Below, piece by piece: positions 33,624 through 46,028 of a DNA stretch of 64,000 nucleotides (position 1 is the stretch's first letter; each line of letters begins with the position of its first letter). This DNA comes from Atherix ibis (taxonomy: Eukaryota; Arthropoda; Insecta; Diptera; Athericidae): NCBI GenBank assembly GCA_958298945.1, contig OY282605.1:108186267-108250266 (forward strand), in the 5' to 3' direction. The notes under the pieces are model-generated. The model was not told the DNA's origin and searched no databases. It saw only the letters and a program-made list of their open reading frames with translations. A program made the translations under genes and the position numbers.

Positions 33624-34445
33624 TTTACATTTTTATAAATTTTTTAACGGAGAAATTTCGAAATAACAGTTAAATGCAAAAAAAATATAATTTGTCAAAT
33701 GATAAATTACTTTGAGTTATAAAAAAAAATATAATTGATTATAAATTCTGTTCATAATAGAAATTAAGTTCATTCCGTGAATTTGATATTTTTAACGGTT
33801 TAACTTAGATTACAGCAGAAATTTCCCTCTTTTGCCTGTCTGACACATTTTGCGCATGCATGAGATTCTGCAGGTTCGCCGCGAACAAAGTTTGTGTATT
33901 AGACGATCAGTCTAATCATGAACACCTGCAAGAGTAATTAATTATGATAAATGCGCATTTTAGGCGAGCAAAAAGGAATTTCAACATGTTGTGTGCATTT
34001 TTTATTACTGAATTCTCTAGTAGGTCGGTGCTGTTCTTTTTTTAACTTTACTTTGTATTATGAATGACGTTTTCACATGCATTTATTTTGATTATTTCAA
34101 TTCGCTTATTTATTTTAGTAAACATTTTATATTTTATTTTAACATTCAATTCAATATTAATTTCAATATTAACATTTTATGTTCCACTGATACTGTCAAA
34201 GTTATTTAATAAATTAATATCCGAACTATTTTTTGCAATATGCAAAACTAAACTAGTTTTTGCAACTTTTTTTTTAAATTTTCATCTGGTATCATTTACT
34301 TGTACATTAATCAAAATAGCTTTAACGAACTTTTCTTAAAGTTGACGATCAACGAACTTTTCTTAAAGTTGACGATTTGACCAGCGAACCATTTGCAAGA
34401 GAAAATCGTCTATTACGATGACGGTGTAATCTAAGATTTATACAT
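33624..34445 (-). mobile_element. Dispersed repeat, probable Tc1/mariner-type remnant (copy 2)
   Basis: It matches 11190-12245 in order and orientation, with shared words ttttttaacggag, gcagaaatttccctctt, gcgaacaaagtttgtgtatt, gcgcattttaggcgagcaaa and gtaatctaag. Relative to copy 1 it lacks the minisatellite and the HTH coding part. Strand is assigned from copy 1. Confidence 0.6.
34324..34376. repeat. Two-copy direct repeat, 27-bp unit
   Basis: aacgaacttttcttaaagtt plus gacgat occurs twice in tandem inside the dispersed repeat. Confidence 0.85.
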
Positions 34446-37400
34446 AAGGAAGTCATGGTCGAAAATTCGATCACCTTGACTTTTATACCCATTGAAAAAC
34501 CAAACAATGTATATTTAAAGATCTATCCAAGTAAAGATAAATTATTTTAAACAATTACGTCGTCAATAAATTATTGGATACAATTTCATTACCAATATTC
34601 TCATGTTATTCAAAAAAATGTTCGAAAATTCCAAATATTTCAGCACAACTGAGTGCGTGATATGCCGTTTGGTGCTATTTGTCGTTCCTAGATTAGGAAC
34701 GATCAGCAATCGTTTTTGTGTTCCATATCGCTCTCAGTATTCGCTCTTTCTATGTTGCACCTCGCTCAGTATTAACTGTCATAATCATACGAATGCTGGA
34801 AGTGAAACATGGAATTTTGACCGAACATTATTCAGTAATTTAAAAATGTCTGCTTCCATCCGTAGTTTAAACATGTTTGCTATTATTTTATTCAATTATA
34901 AAGAAAAATACTAACACTTTTGTTTTGAAAATAACAAAAATTATATTATTTAATAATTGTACTTTTATTGATCAAAAACAATATATTATCTTCGTATTTT
35001 TTTTTCTTCAAAATAATTTATATTTAATTTGAAATTTTTTTCCCAATTTATATTTTTAAAAATTCTCAATTTTAATTTTAATTTTATTTTCAGTAAATAC
35101 TATTTTATCACGTTTTTGTCTATTTTATGTGTTTGACATATTCGTGTTCCGCACAAAGCAGGAAGGAATATGCGATTTATCAAAAATAAAATAAATTGTT
35201 AAGCTAACCAATATATTTGCTAACAACAATTGATCCTTAAAATATTTTATAATAACTTTTTTCGTTGATTTTTCATTGAAATTTAGCTATTTATTATTTT
35301 TATTTATATTGGCCTACAATTTAAAGTAAACAGAAATTAAATAGCTATTTGTACGGTTCTCATAAATAAAAGGAAAAACGGTTTTAATAACAAGAAAAAG
35401 AAAATTAACATTTATTTAAATATAATATACATAGATGATAATATAATTAAGATATATTACAATTTTTTATTACGATATAAAAGCATTTTGTATAATTTTT
35501 TTTAAAAAACAAATATATATATATATAAGTTATAACGTGAAGTATACTTTAAAATTGAAGCAACATTTTAAAAAAATTAAGAGAAACAAAATTAAACATT
35601 TTTCTATTTATATACCATATGATTGATATTTAAGAATATGTGCTATATTTCGGTAGTTGATATTTTATGAAAAATTAATATAGATTTTTACTAAAAAGTA
35701 GATTTATTTGATATTTTTTTTTAAACATATAACGTCAACTAGAAATTAAAAAAAAAACAAAATTAAAAATATTTTTAAAAAAAACATGAACAATTCATGC
35801 ATAGATAATTAACATTTATGAAAATTATAAATTACTAATGTGATTACCATATATGGATTGTGTATAACGATGCATTTATTATCAACAAGAAGAATAAACT
35901 AATTTTAATAATTTCTATTTTTAAGCATTTTAATTTAATTCTAAGTAAATTTTTTAGACTTTTTATAAGAAAAGAAAACCGAAAAAAAATACGAGAAAAA
36001 TATAAAAAATTTTGAACAAAATTATATTGTAATAAAAAAATATATAAAGAAAGAAAAACAATTTTTCTCCAACTTCCCCCTAAAAGAAATATTCTAAAAT
36101 CGAAAAGTATGCGTCAAAAACAAATTTTAATAACCAACCCAAAAAAAAAACAAAAAACCTTTGATACAAGAATTTAAATAAGAAAAAATCCAATAAAGAC
36201 TGATGGTTAAAATAACAAGCAAACAAAATATAATAAAAACAAAATAAATTCAAATAAAATTATTAATAATACACAACAAAAAAAATATTTCTAAAAAAAA
36301 TCAAACTTTAACAAGAGAAATAATAATAATAATACTAATAATAATATTTAGAGAAAAAAAAACAAATTTTATTATAATAATTATGAATGGTAAAAAATAT
36401 TTCTTTTAATTATTTTTACTGTTTTAATTAAAAATTACAGATCACATATCGAATAACATTTTATTACAGAAAATATATATGGCAATTAATGTTTATTGAT
36501 AACAATTGATTTTAATTTTAAACGAAAAACAAATCGATTATTTATTGTAAATCTAAAATTGGAAAACATTTGTACGATTTTCATATTTGATGAATGCGAA
36601 AAATGATAAACAAATGTTCAAAAAATGATCTGTGCCGATACCAATTGTGCGTTTTATGATTATTCCAATCAAAATATACAAACAAAAAATATAAAAAAAA
36701 AAAATATATATATAATAAAATAAATTATGTATAAAAAATAATATAAATAAAAATGAATAATAATTTTTATTGATTAAAATTAATTATTTTTATATTGAAA
36801 TATTTCGTTTTTTTTATTATTTTCAAATGTATTTTTTATTGGTATTTTTATAATTCAGATATTCTATCTGAAATAAAATAAAAATCGAAATAAAATCATA
36901 AAAATCTTTTGCAAAAAAAAAAAAACAAATGAAAAATTACGAAAAATTATAAATTTAAATCAGCCTTTATGATTAATGTTTTATTAATAAATAAACAAAT
37001 AAATAATAGAATATAGAGGTTGAGAGAGCAAAAAAAAAGTGCAGTGTAATGATATCTGATATACTATAGGGAAAAACAATCAAAAACAATACAAACAAAC
37101 AATAAAAAAATTTAAAAATAACTCTGGATAAAAATAATGTTAACAACATTTATCGTATTTGATTGCTGAATTGAGAATGAAAACACGCTAAGCAAGATTT
37201 TCCTCAATCGAAAGCCAAATAAAATGATCCTCTATTATGTCAACTGCCACATAATAAAATACACTTAAATATTCGTAAATGCATATGTTTATATATACTA
37301 CATTTATAGAACGCACGAACGTTTTAAAATTCGAACTAATATTATATTGTACTTACATAATTCGTATTAAAAATTAGAAAATAAGATATTAAATATATTA

Positions 37401-38536
37401 TTGTAAACATATTTATTGTATTTAAGTATAATAAACAATTTTAAAGGAAAAATAATATATAAATATGAATAGAAAAAAATACATAACGTTTGTCTAATCG
37501 TAGATATTCATTCACAAGAAAAAGCTGCCCATGATTTGGAATTTTTATTTATGCCCCGGAGTGGTTTAAGTCGGTTTTCCAAAAATTTCTTATGCCAAAT
37601 TAAGGGTAGCTTTTTGCAAATATACAATATAAAGATAAAATACAAAATCTAAATAAATTGACTACGTGTATGTGCAAAATCCAACAAACCATAAATAAAC
37701 AAAAAACAATATTCTCAAACATTGACATTTTATTATAGTCGTATTTGTGGTGGATAATCGTAATAATTATTAGACAAAACTAAAAAGAAGGTATAGTAAT
37801 TTGCTCAATAAAAAAGAACTATATAAACGTTTATAATGTACCAACAAAAAGAACAAATAAATCTTCATAAACGAAACACACAATAATATAAAGTAACCAT
37901 AATTGCAGTTCTATTATCGATTGCATTAAATGAATTAAGAATAATGAAATTATGTAAAGTTTAAAGCGTACTATAACTTTTTATCATATAATATTATTGC
38001 ATTCTAATAATGTAATCGTCATTTGGATATAATATAAAATATATATGTATATGCATACGTATATGGTAGTGTGTATTTATCGAATTCAATACTACTTATT
38101 GCATATACGTTTTGTCCAATTTCTCTAATAATTCGATAATAGAATTGTAATAGTTCCGTTTTTTTACCTCTTTGCCACTTAACTAAAATGACAATTAAGC
38201 CAAAAAAAGGCTATAGTACATAATATCCAATATTGGCAAATTTTTATGATTTTTTTAATTATATATCATAGATATAGATTTTTGAATAAATAAATCAAAG
38301 CAAAACAAACAAAAAAATTGCATTTTTTAATTATATTTCTTTTGATGGTTCGTATACGTTTTCAAAATTATCCATAAAGTATTTCCAATTGATTATGCAC
38401 CTGAACTGCAGACAAGAATTTATAACACATTACCTTTAGCTCTCAATAGCCAGTAAAATTTTGAAAATGAGGCAGTAAATAGCTCTGTCTAAAAAGTCAA
38501 GTATCGGTAGTTCCGTTCGCGTACAGCTGCAATATA
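34446..38536. other. A+T-rich stretch without recognised genes
   Basis: No coding similarity or transposon terminus was recognised. The open frame at 34603-34914 (+) is not protein-like to my reading, although it contains the only moderately complex sequence of this stretch and a small palindrome (cgttcctagattaggaacg, about 34683). Confidence 0.55.
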
Positions 38537-39231
38537 CGAGGTCTGTTCTAAAAGTATTTTGAATTTCCGCGGGTTATGTATATTCGATTTTAGATTTTTT
38601 ATGGCGTTATGTTTGGATTGATGTCTCTCACTTATGCCGACAAGTTCGGCCATTTTGAATGTTCAGTTAATTTTTGACAGCTGCTTTGCTTGCACGTGTT
38701 TTGAGTCGTTTTCGATTTTTGCTCAATTTCAACCAAAAACAGCATCGCATTAACATTGCTAAGGAGCTGATTGTAGGGACGTGGTGCATCATGAGTTCTT
38801 GCCACAAGGTAGAATGGTCAATAAGGAATATTAAGTTGCGCCAAGCAATCCGCCAGAAATGCCCGGATTTGTGAAATAACAAAAATTGGCTTTTGCCATA
38901 CTTGGCCAAAAACAACACACTAATAATGCCGCAGCCACCGTATTCCAAAGATCTGGTCCCCTGTGACTTTTTGTTGTTCCCGAAACTGAAGAGCCCCATG
39001 AAAGGACGACGCTACGTTACGATTGAGGACATAAGACGGCACCGAAGGAGGAGCAGAACAAGATCACAAAAAATAATTTTTTGAAGTGCTTCGAGGATTG
39101 GAAAAAACGTTGGGACAAGTGTATAATATCTGGTGTGGATTACTTTGAAGGGGACAAAATAGATATTCATGAATAAATAAATAATTTTTGAAAAAAACAC
39201 AAAATTCGCGATACTTTTTGAACAGACCTCG
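38537..39231 (+). mobile_element. Mar-I copy C: 695-bp deletion derivative with authentic 3' end
   Basis: CGAGGTCTGTTCTAAAAGTA starts after TA (38535-38536). The inverse agacctcg ends at 39231 before TA (39232-39233). The 5' leader leads straight into the FNQKQHRINIAKEL codons, the same HTH-removing junction as in the other copies. Unlike copies A, B and D it keeps the true 3' end (YFEGDKIDIHE and 3' terminus). It is the only Mar-I copy with transposase on the + strand. Confidence 0.85.
38674..39176 (+). pseudogene. Mariner transposase fragment, copy C
   Basis: The blocks are QKQHRINIAKEL, then a jump to the region after 'HHEFLPQGR' (the first Asp and its surroundings are deleted). LRQAIRQKCPDL, LAKNNTLIMPQPPYSKDLVP (SPDLAP changed to SKDLVP) and CDFLLFPKLKSPMKGRRYVT follow. 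It ends YFEGDKIDIHE at TAA 39174-39176. The HHDNAPAH block is also missing. Two of the three catalytic sites are gone. Confidence 0.85.
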
Positions 39232-39233
39232 TA

Positions 39234-39885
39234 TGAAGTATTTTCACTCTCTTATAGTGTGAGGTCTCCATTCGATTCGTGGGCTAATTGTGGGGATTTC
39301 CGCCCAAATTGTTTTGATTTTTAAATAAGAATTACAGAATATTGATGGGCACAGCTGACTCGATCGAGAGATTAAAATTGCACGCGTTGTTGGAAGTCCT
39401 TTGTGCTGTGAGTAATCTTTGGATTGAATCTAAAAGCTCAGTACTATTTGTTGCGTATGGCAACCACCAATAATTTGTTTTTGCAGTTTTAGTATTTGTG
39501 TAAGTGTATGTAATTTTGTGAGATTGTTTCTGGTCTTCGAATAGAGCATCATAGGAGGCGAAAAGCACAAGTAGAATGTTCATTATTTTGATGGGCAGTC
39601 GCTTAGGGAACAATCCTCACAAATTTAACGCCATCTTCTGTCCTTTGCTTAAAGCAATAAGATTTATTTTAAAATTTAATTGATTCTTGGAATTGTAGGA
39701 AAATTAATCTTTTGAATATAAGGATAAATAATTTTGTTTGATTTACTTTTTTTTGTAATGACAATATTGATGACGAGGGTTGTATGATTAGTACCTAATC
39801 CTTGGCAAAAGATGTGCTGATATTTTAAAAATATTTCTAGCTGATATTTTAAGAAAAACATCCTAGTTTAGATAAACATTGATAG
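39234..39885. other. Stretch without recognised genes
   Basis: Somewhat more complex sequence (39330-39660) is present, but I recognise no protein in either direction. Confidence 0.45.
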
Positions 39886-39889
39886 GAGA

Positions 39890-40350
39890 TAAGGTTTGTA
39901 TTTTTTATTAATATGAAAAAAAAACTCAATTTCGTTTTTGAAGAAAAAAACAATATTTGAAAAGAATACCAAGCTTAAGGAGTACAATATAATAGAGACT
40001 CCCCATCATCGTATGGTATGATTTAAAAGTGAATTATCGAATTTTGTTGTGGTCGTCTAGCACCTCGCGTTTTCTATCACCTGACCAAAACAGCGTTCGT
40101 TCAACAATTTCAATGGAGTGTTAAGATATTTTTAAGCCTAATCCAAATGAATTTTTGCGACGATTCATACCTGTTGATAAAATGTGGTTTCACCATTTCA
40201 CAGCAGAAACCAAAGTTCAGTGAAAACAATGAACGTGCACCAAAGAATTCAAAAACGGTGCTATTCCCAGGAAGGTTATGGTTACTGATTTCTGGGATGC
40301 ACATGGTATATTCTTGGAAAAGGAAAAACGTCAATTGAAATGAAAGAGGT
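39890..40350 (+). pseudogene. Mariner transposase remnant, Mar-III-like
   Basis: The + strand traces include NPNEFLRRFIPVDKMWFHHF (compare 'FVTVDE-WIHYY', the first Asp region), TAETKVQ, then KVMVTDFWDAHGIFLE and EKEKRQLK. These match the order of the SETMAR/cecropia-type transposase seen at 6153-7026. A degraded 5' leader (gataaggtttgtattttttattaatatg) precedes it. No termini were found. Confidence 0.6.
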
Positions 40351-40592
40351 TATGAACCTTCTTTTTCTGGCAGCGCATGGATCGCTATAAGATGCACGTG
40401 GACATGAAATGCTCCTCTTGCACTATTCACGTTCCACTAAAGAAAGAAGGCAACTGGAGAAATAGTCGATGATCAATGAGTGTCTCAGAAGGGCATTATT
40501 GCATAAATGATAGCATCACTGGCATGCTGGAGTACGGTAGCTGAGAAGGCCAGAATGAGAGAATGTCAGTCTGCAGTCTGAACAGGATAATA

Positions 40593-41719
40593 TTGGGTTG
40601 TTTGGAAAGTAATTTGTTTTGTTTTAAATAAAAATGAAAGACGATTTTCTTATAGTGTATTAATATTTTATTCAATTAAATATTGTCCAGTCTAATCCAA
40701 TACCCTTTCCCATCTTTCTGGCAGTAGCATGATTCCACGCTCATTAAACTTTTGTTCTTTGTTGGTAAAAAACTGATCCAAGTAATTTTTGACCTCCTCA
40801 TTTGAATTAAATATTTTACCGTCTAAAAAATTTTGTACATACCGGAACAAATGATAATCGGAAGGTGCTAGGTCTGGAGAGAATGGTGGGTGTGGCAGTA
40901 TATCCCATCTAAGCTCTAAAAGCTTTTGCGGAGTAGTCAAACTTGTATGTGGCTTAGTATTATTCTGTTGGAACACTATACTTTTCCTATTGACCAATTC
41001 TAGTTATGTTGCTCGAAATAATCGATTCCTTTGAAATCCCACCAAACAGATAGCATAACCTTTTTTTGATGAATATTGGTTTTTGAAGTGCTTTGAGCAG
41101 GTTCATCTTTTCTGCTCCAGGATCTTTTGCGTTTAACATTGTTGTAGACAACCCATTTCTCATCCCCAGTGATGATACGCTTCAAAAATGGATCATTGTC
41201 TTGGCGTTTGAGAAGCAAATCACAAACTTCAATACGACGGCACAAATTTTTTTCCGTAAGAAGATGAGGAACCAATATGTCGAGCTTTGAGATTAAACGT
41301 AGCCGTTTCAAATGATCATGAGCGGTCAAATTCGATAAATTTAATCTGTCAGCAATCTCTGGTTTGCATCCATTAATGCTTTTATTGTGTCTTCAAAACC
41401 AGTTTTGGCACTGGCGTTCACTTAACACATCTTCTCCATACACATTGGATAATTTTTTTCCTTCTTGAACAGAATTTTTATCTTTTCTATAGTAAAAAAG
41501 TAAAATATGCCAAAAATGCTGTTTTTCGCTTTCCATATTTAAAAGGGTGTCAACCAAAAACTACTGCGAAACATCAATCGAATTTTATCACAAGCAAGCC
41601 TTACTATGTCAGCTGTCAAAATACATATGATTATGCGGCTTAAGTGTGAAGTTGGTTGTGAAAAAATACAATTAAGTCCTCTATTGGGAAAAAACGAAAT
41701 TACTTTCAGAATAACCACA
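40593..41719 (-). mobile_element. Mar-IV copy 1: mariner with TTGGGTTGTT termini
   Basis: TTGGGTTGTTTGGAAAGTAA starts after TA (40591-40592). The right end read inward, TGTGGTTATTCTGAAAGTAA, is followed by TA (41720-41721). It is 1127 bp long. The transposase is antisense to the window. Confidence 0.85.
40668..41536 (-). pseudogene. Mar-IV transposase pseudogene, copy 1
   Basis: The ATG at 41536 opens MESEKQHFWHILLFYYRKDK, followed by LSERQCQNW. The middle has RRIEVCDLLLKRQDNDPFLK and IITGDEKWVVYNNVKRKRSW (first Asp). The second catalytic Asp reads Asn: VFQQNNTKPHTS where QQDN is expected. The third is kept ([13 protein letters not shown]). A premature TAG follows PERWERVLD, before the original stop at 40668-40670. 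Part of the HTH is missing near 41340-41400, and a frameshift lies near 41000. Inactive on several counts. Confidence 0.85.
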
Positions 41720-41721
41720 TA

Positions 41722-42480
41722 GGATTGATGCCAATCTTCTGTCTAAGCCGTAATACCCGATAGTGGTACCATAAGGAGTCATATTTAAATAACAAAGTGT
41801 AGCGATCGGTATCTCTACAGCGTCTTTAGATTATTTCTTACCGATGACAAAAAAAAGGTAAGTACAAGTTTTTTTAGCTAATTTTTTGCCAAAATATTCG
41901 AAATAATAAGATCACAATCTGAGCTTATTTTTCATATAAGATAGCAATCCATCTTTCAAGTTCGTATATAAATAAACTGAACATTTTTTTATGCAAATTG
42001 CAAGCAAAATTATTAATGAAAATAAAATTCGATACTTCTATATTTACAAAGCAAATTTAAATAAAAAAAATCAACATCGCTTCTACTCTGATATTAAGTT
42101 AATAAAGTTATTAAAAAATACATTGTAGATTATTTAAGAGTAATTAATTATTGACCATTATAAATAATACCAAGTTTTAAACTCTGCTTATCCAGATTAA
42201 ACTTTTATACATTTTTTTCTCAATTTAAATTTGATTGCTTTTATGAATTATTTAATTTCGCGGGATATAAAGATGAAAAGGTCAGTGTATTCATTTTATT
42301 TAATATTACAATATAGCGTCAACAAAATAGCGTGGGTAAAATTAAATTATTTCGTAGTTTCTTCTTAAAGTAAATAATTTGGGAAATTCAAACAAGAAAA
42401 AAAAATACCTCAAGAAATCATTTTTTCGGGTATGTTTTACCTTTTTTTTGTAATAAAAATATTTTTTTTAATTATAGGAT
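41722..42480. other. A+T-rich stretch without recognised genes
   Basis: No protein-like frame or repeat boundary was recognised. Confidence 0.5.
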
Positions 42481-43140
42481 GCCACTTTTGAAATTACGGA
42501 GTTTTTGGATAGTCCGATTATGTACATTTCAGAACTGAACTTGTATATTATTTGTAAAAGGATCACCGTTTTTGGGACTACAATAATTGGAAAGTTTACT
42601 TTTTAATAAATTTGTTTTGTTGTTAATTTAAAAAAAAAACAATGTACAGACTTTCAAAATTAAAAATGACAAAATTTGCTGAAATTTCTCTGCAGAAGTC
42701 TGCAGGATGAAGGATATTCTTTAGAGCAAGAGATTGCGCTTAAAACTACGAGGGTTATTTGATTATAACCTGGCCTAGACAAGAAAAAAAACATTTTTAT
42801 GTGTGAAATTAATTTTTGTTTTTCAACATAGTGTCGGATAGTTCGATTATCTATTTTTCGGGACAATACTTGTATTTTTTTGCAAAAGGATCACCGTTTT
42901 CGGGACTACAGTAATTTGAAAATTTACTTTTTAATAAACTTGTTCTATTGTTAAATTTTAGAAAAAAGAATGTACAGACTGTCAAATTAAAAATAACAAA
43001 ATTTGCTGAAATTTCTCTGCAGAAGTCTGCAGCATGAAGGATATTCTTAAAACTACGAGGGTTATTTGATTATAACCTGGCCTAGACAAGAAAAAAAACC
43101 ATTTTTAATTTGTGAAATTCATTTTGTTTTTCAACATAGT
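42481..43140. repeat. Tandem duplication, about 328-bp period
   Basis: aaaaggatcaccgtttt, 'gaaatttctctgcagaagtc' and 'ttatttgattataacctggc' occur in the same order in both halves (anchors 42556 and 42884). The word acgagggttatttgattata resembles a mariner terminus, but no partner or transposase was found. The units differ by small indels, so the duplication is not recent. Confidence 0.8.
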
Positions 43141-43539
43141 CTCAGTTTTACTCGATACACCAAATCAAATATTTCTATCTTTTGTATCTTATCTAGAAAA
43201 CCGATCCCTCCAAGCCTTCAAAATAGGCGTGTGAGTTAAATATTTATCCGGCAAGCCATTTTATTATATATGTATTTAGAAATAGGAAATAATTGCTGGG
43301 TGCTCAACCTGGATAATAAAAAAGGTAAATGATGAAGCATTTCGTATCCTAGCGTCAAACAGTTCATTGAAGTTATTACACGAACACATTTTTGGATATA
43401 TATATATTTCCTTTCAAAATATATAAAATTGTAGACTAGTTAATTTTAAGAATATATATTTTTATATGGGATTTATACTGCAACAGATTCTGTTATAAAC
43501 AAAAAAAGTACTAGGTCTTATAAGAGAAACTAATGATGC

Positions 43540-44060
43540 TGAGGACACTTTTATTGCACTCACGATTAGAAGGAATAGTAGGTTAAGAACTCCCTAAATC
43601 ACTAGGTAATTCATTAAAACACGGTAAAATGCAGTAAAATTCATTCAGCATTAGCAATTTGAAACGGTGATTGAGGGAGACAGAAAATAAGAAGGAAACG
43701 TTGAAATGGGCACAATATTACCAAATATGTGTAGATCTTTTAAACAGTTGAAATAGGTCCTTTCGAGTGATGTGTCCTAATTTTGGTTTAACAAAAATGT
43801 TGGTTGCAGTAGCAAGAATATGCAAGGACCCTTAAAAAGGATGATGTAGGCATGACAGTGACCCCAGACCTTTTTCTTGTAAGATCGAAAGGATATTTTT
43901 ATAGGAGCGAAAGACTAAAGCCAACAGAACCTCTGAGCAGAACTTCTTGAAGGTTGGATTAAAACTACTCCACAAACTCTCGAACATTTTGCTTGAAATA
44001 ATGCCAAGCGTTTGAAAAATGGTTATTTAATAAATGTTAAGAAAAATGAAACAATTTTAA
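43540..44060 (+). pseudogene. Tc1-like transposase remnant
   Basis: The + strand traces in order are DAEDTFIALTIRRNSRLRTP (HTH region), VEMGTILPN/KWAQYYQ (before the first catalytic residue), and at the end LLEGWIKTTPQTLEHFA with NNAKRLKNGY, which matches the Tc1 C-terminal 'W..I.P....LV.SMPKR...VI..KG' pattern. The core is heavily degraded, with many stops. No termini were identified. Confidence 0.5.
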
Positions 44061-44134
44061 AAATAATGTATAAAAAATTTTTTGTTTTGTGCTATTGAAT
44101 TCAGTAAAGTTCAGGAAAATGATTAAATTCAGGT

Positions 44135-44193
44135 AAATACTTGCAAGCACACAGGACGGGCAAATAAACCATCTTTTCTACTTGCAAGTATTT
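44135..44193. repeat. 13-bp perfect inverted repeat
   Basis: aaatacttgcaag (44135-44147) and cttgcaagtattt (44181-44193) are separated by 33 nt, just downstream of the Tc1-like remnant. It may be part of that element's 3' region. Confidence 0.75.
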
Positions 44194-44753
44194 GCTACAA
44201 TTTATTAGTATTTATTTAAATCAATTTGGTGGGTGGAAAAAAATGTTTTATCTGTAATAGCCATGATAACATCTTTAAGAAAAAAGATTCATTTTGAATT
44301 TAGCTCTTGTCACTGATATTTAAATATTTAAAAAAATATTATTGCCCACTACTAGGCAGACTGTGATAAAAATAAAATAACACAAAAATTGTTTGTAGTT
44401 TTTGATGAATCAATTTATGTATAATTTGTATTCATAAAATACTTTTATAACCTCAAAAGAAAAGATTATAAAGACAAGTTTTCGTTTAAATATTTGAATC
44501 TACATGTTCCGTATAGTTATTCTTACTCAATTTACGATTTCTTTCTTTTTCTAATTTAATATTTTTTGAAAGGTAGTAAGTAATATTATGTATCAAAATA
44601 ATCTTCTCTCTACTCATATTTATTTATTTTTGATGGAAATAGAATTTTTCGAGAAATATTCATCGATTGAGGGGGGGGCGGGGTGGAGAGAGGGGTGGAT
44701 CTTTTCATTTACACGTTTTCAAAAAAAGATTTATTTTCTTCTCTTCCATCAAG

Positions 44754-44860
44754 CGAATAATTTATTAGGAGAATGGCAAAAAATATGCCATGTTGCTGGC
44801 GCAGATTTTGCCAAAGTTCTGTATGCTTCGGTATACGATAAATCTGATCTTAGTGATTAT
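44754..44860 (+). CDS. Candidate internal exon of an unrecognised gene
   Basis: A strong pyrimidine tract and acceptor (ttattttcttctcttccatcaag, AG at 44752-44753) is followed by 107 bp of protein-like sequence, NNLLGEWQKICHVAGADFAK then VLYASVYDKSDLSDY. It ends at gttagt (44861), a usable donor. Codon composition is visibly richer than the surroundings. In this frame one base comes from the previous exon. Read without splicing it stops at TAA 44867-44869. I do not recognise the protein, and no neighbouring exon was found. It could also be a pseudogene fragment. Confidence 0.4.
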
Positions 44861-44869
44861 GTTAGTTAA

Positions 44870-46026
44870 TGTATAATATTCACTTTTATAGCTTTGATTA
44901 TGTACGTGTCTATATGTTCAGCTCCCCGATATGTATGAGTATTATATATTTCCATACATAATTTTTCGTTATAGTTTTTTTTTCTCGCCTTATGCAATTG
45001 ATTGAAAATTATTTTTGGATGGAGCTTCTCCTCACTAAAATTTTATAGGAATTTTGTTTGTGTACCTGTTTTAAAATTTTTCAATATGAATCATGATAAT
45101 TTTTAATTCATATTTTATTTTACTAAATTTCCTATTTTAATAAGAATTATTTAATGTGTAGGAGTTGTGTGCATGCCAACATATGCGGGTGTGTTTTGCT
45201 GCTTTTGAAGGAGTAAGAGTATATTCGCTATTACGTAAAACGAAGGTATAAATTTTTTTTTCGTTTAGAGATTAAATGATAAAAAAAGTATCAATAAAAT
45301 TTAGAGTATATTATTTTGAATATACACATATTAACTATTTTTGTGGGTGATTTTTTTGCATTTTAGAATCCGCTTGAAAGTAGAAAGTATTTCGAAATTG
45401 TGTCTAAACAAATTATTGTTGAAATAAATACGAAGTTAAGTGTTTTTGATATTTTTTATCCAATTGTGCAAATATTCAATGTCCTTAAAAAAAGTGTACA
45501 GTTGTCACCTCTTTTTATTCTATCTCCTTTTTTTGTTGCTTCAAACCAATATTGACCTTGATCTATAAATTATTTTTTAAGAAACTCCTTCTATTGTTGA
45601 TTACGATTGCTTATAGTGAGACTACATTTTTTTTATTGCATTTTTGCATATTAAGCCGAATGTCCTGGTTGGAATATGTAGGTGTCGTTTGAAAATATAG
45701 TGTCGTAATGGCTCTGACATAACAATAGACAAAATTATGTAACAGGTCTATTTACCTAAGATTCGAACCTATAAATTAATTAAGTCCAAAAATTTTGATA
45801 TTTAGCGCCCAATTTTTAGGAGACTCCGATCTTTTTTAAATTTAACGTTATCATAATTTAGAGTTTTTATGGATATTTTGTTCATTGCGACTTTTGAAAT
45901 TTAAATATACAAATTTATAAAATAAAATTCACTTACTATTTTGGATGATTTAAATGCCACTTTATTTGCGTTTTATAATATTACCCTGATGAGATTCATT
46001 GTATTTGTATTGAATTCAATTAAAAA
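44870..46026. other. A+T-rich stretch without recognised genes
   Basis: No coding similarity was recognised. A tRNA-like B-box word (gattcgaacct, inverted, near 45763) has no cloverleaf context. Confidence 0.5.
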
Positions 46027-46028
46027 TA

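Noticed and set aside
34603..34914. A 103-codon + strand frame in moderately complex sequence
   Set aside because: No recognisable motif, splice signals or neighbouring exon. Left unannotated rather than called a gene.
40350..40590. More complex sequence between the Mar-III-like remnant and Mar-IV copy 1
   Set aside because: I tried all frames by eye and found no coherent protein motif, so no element was called.
45740..45790. tRNA-like B-box word (gattcgaacct, inverted)
   Set aside because: No A-box, acceptor stem or cloverleaf could be built around it.
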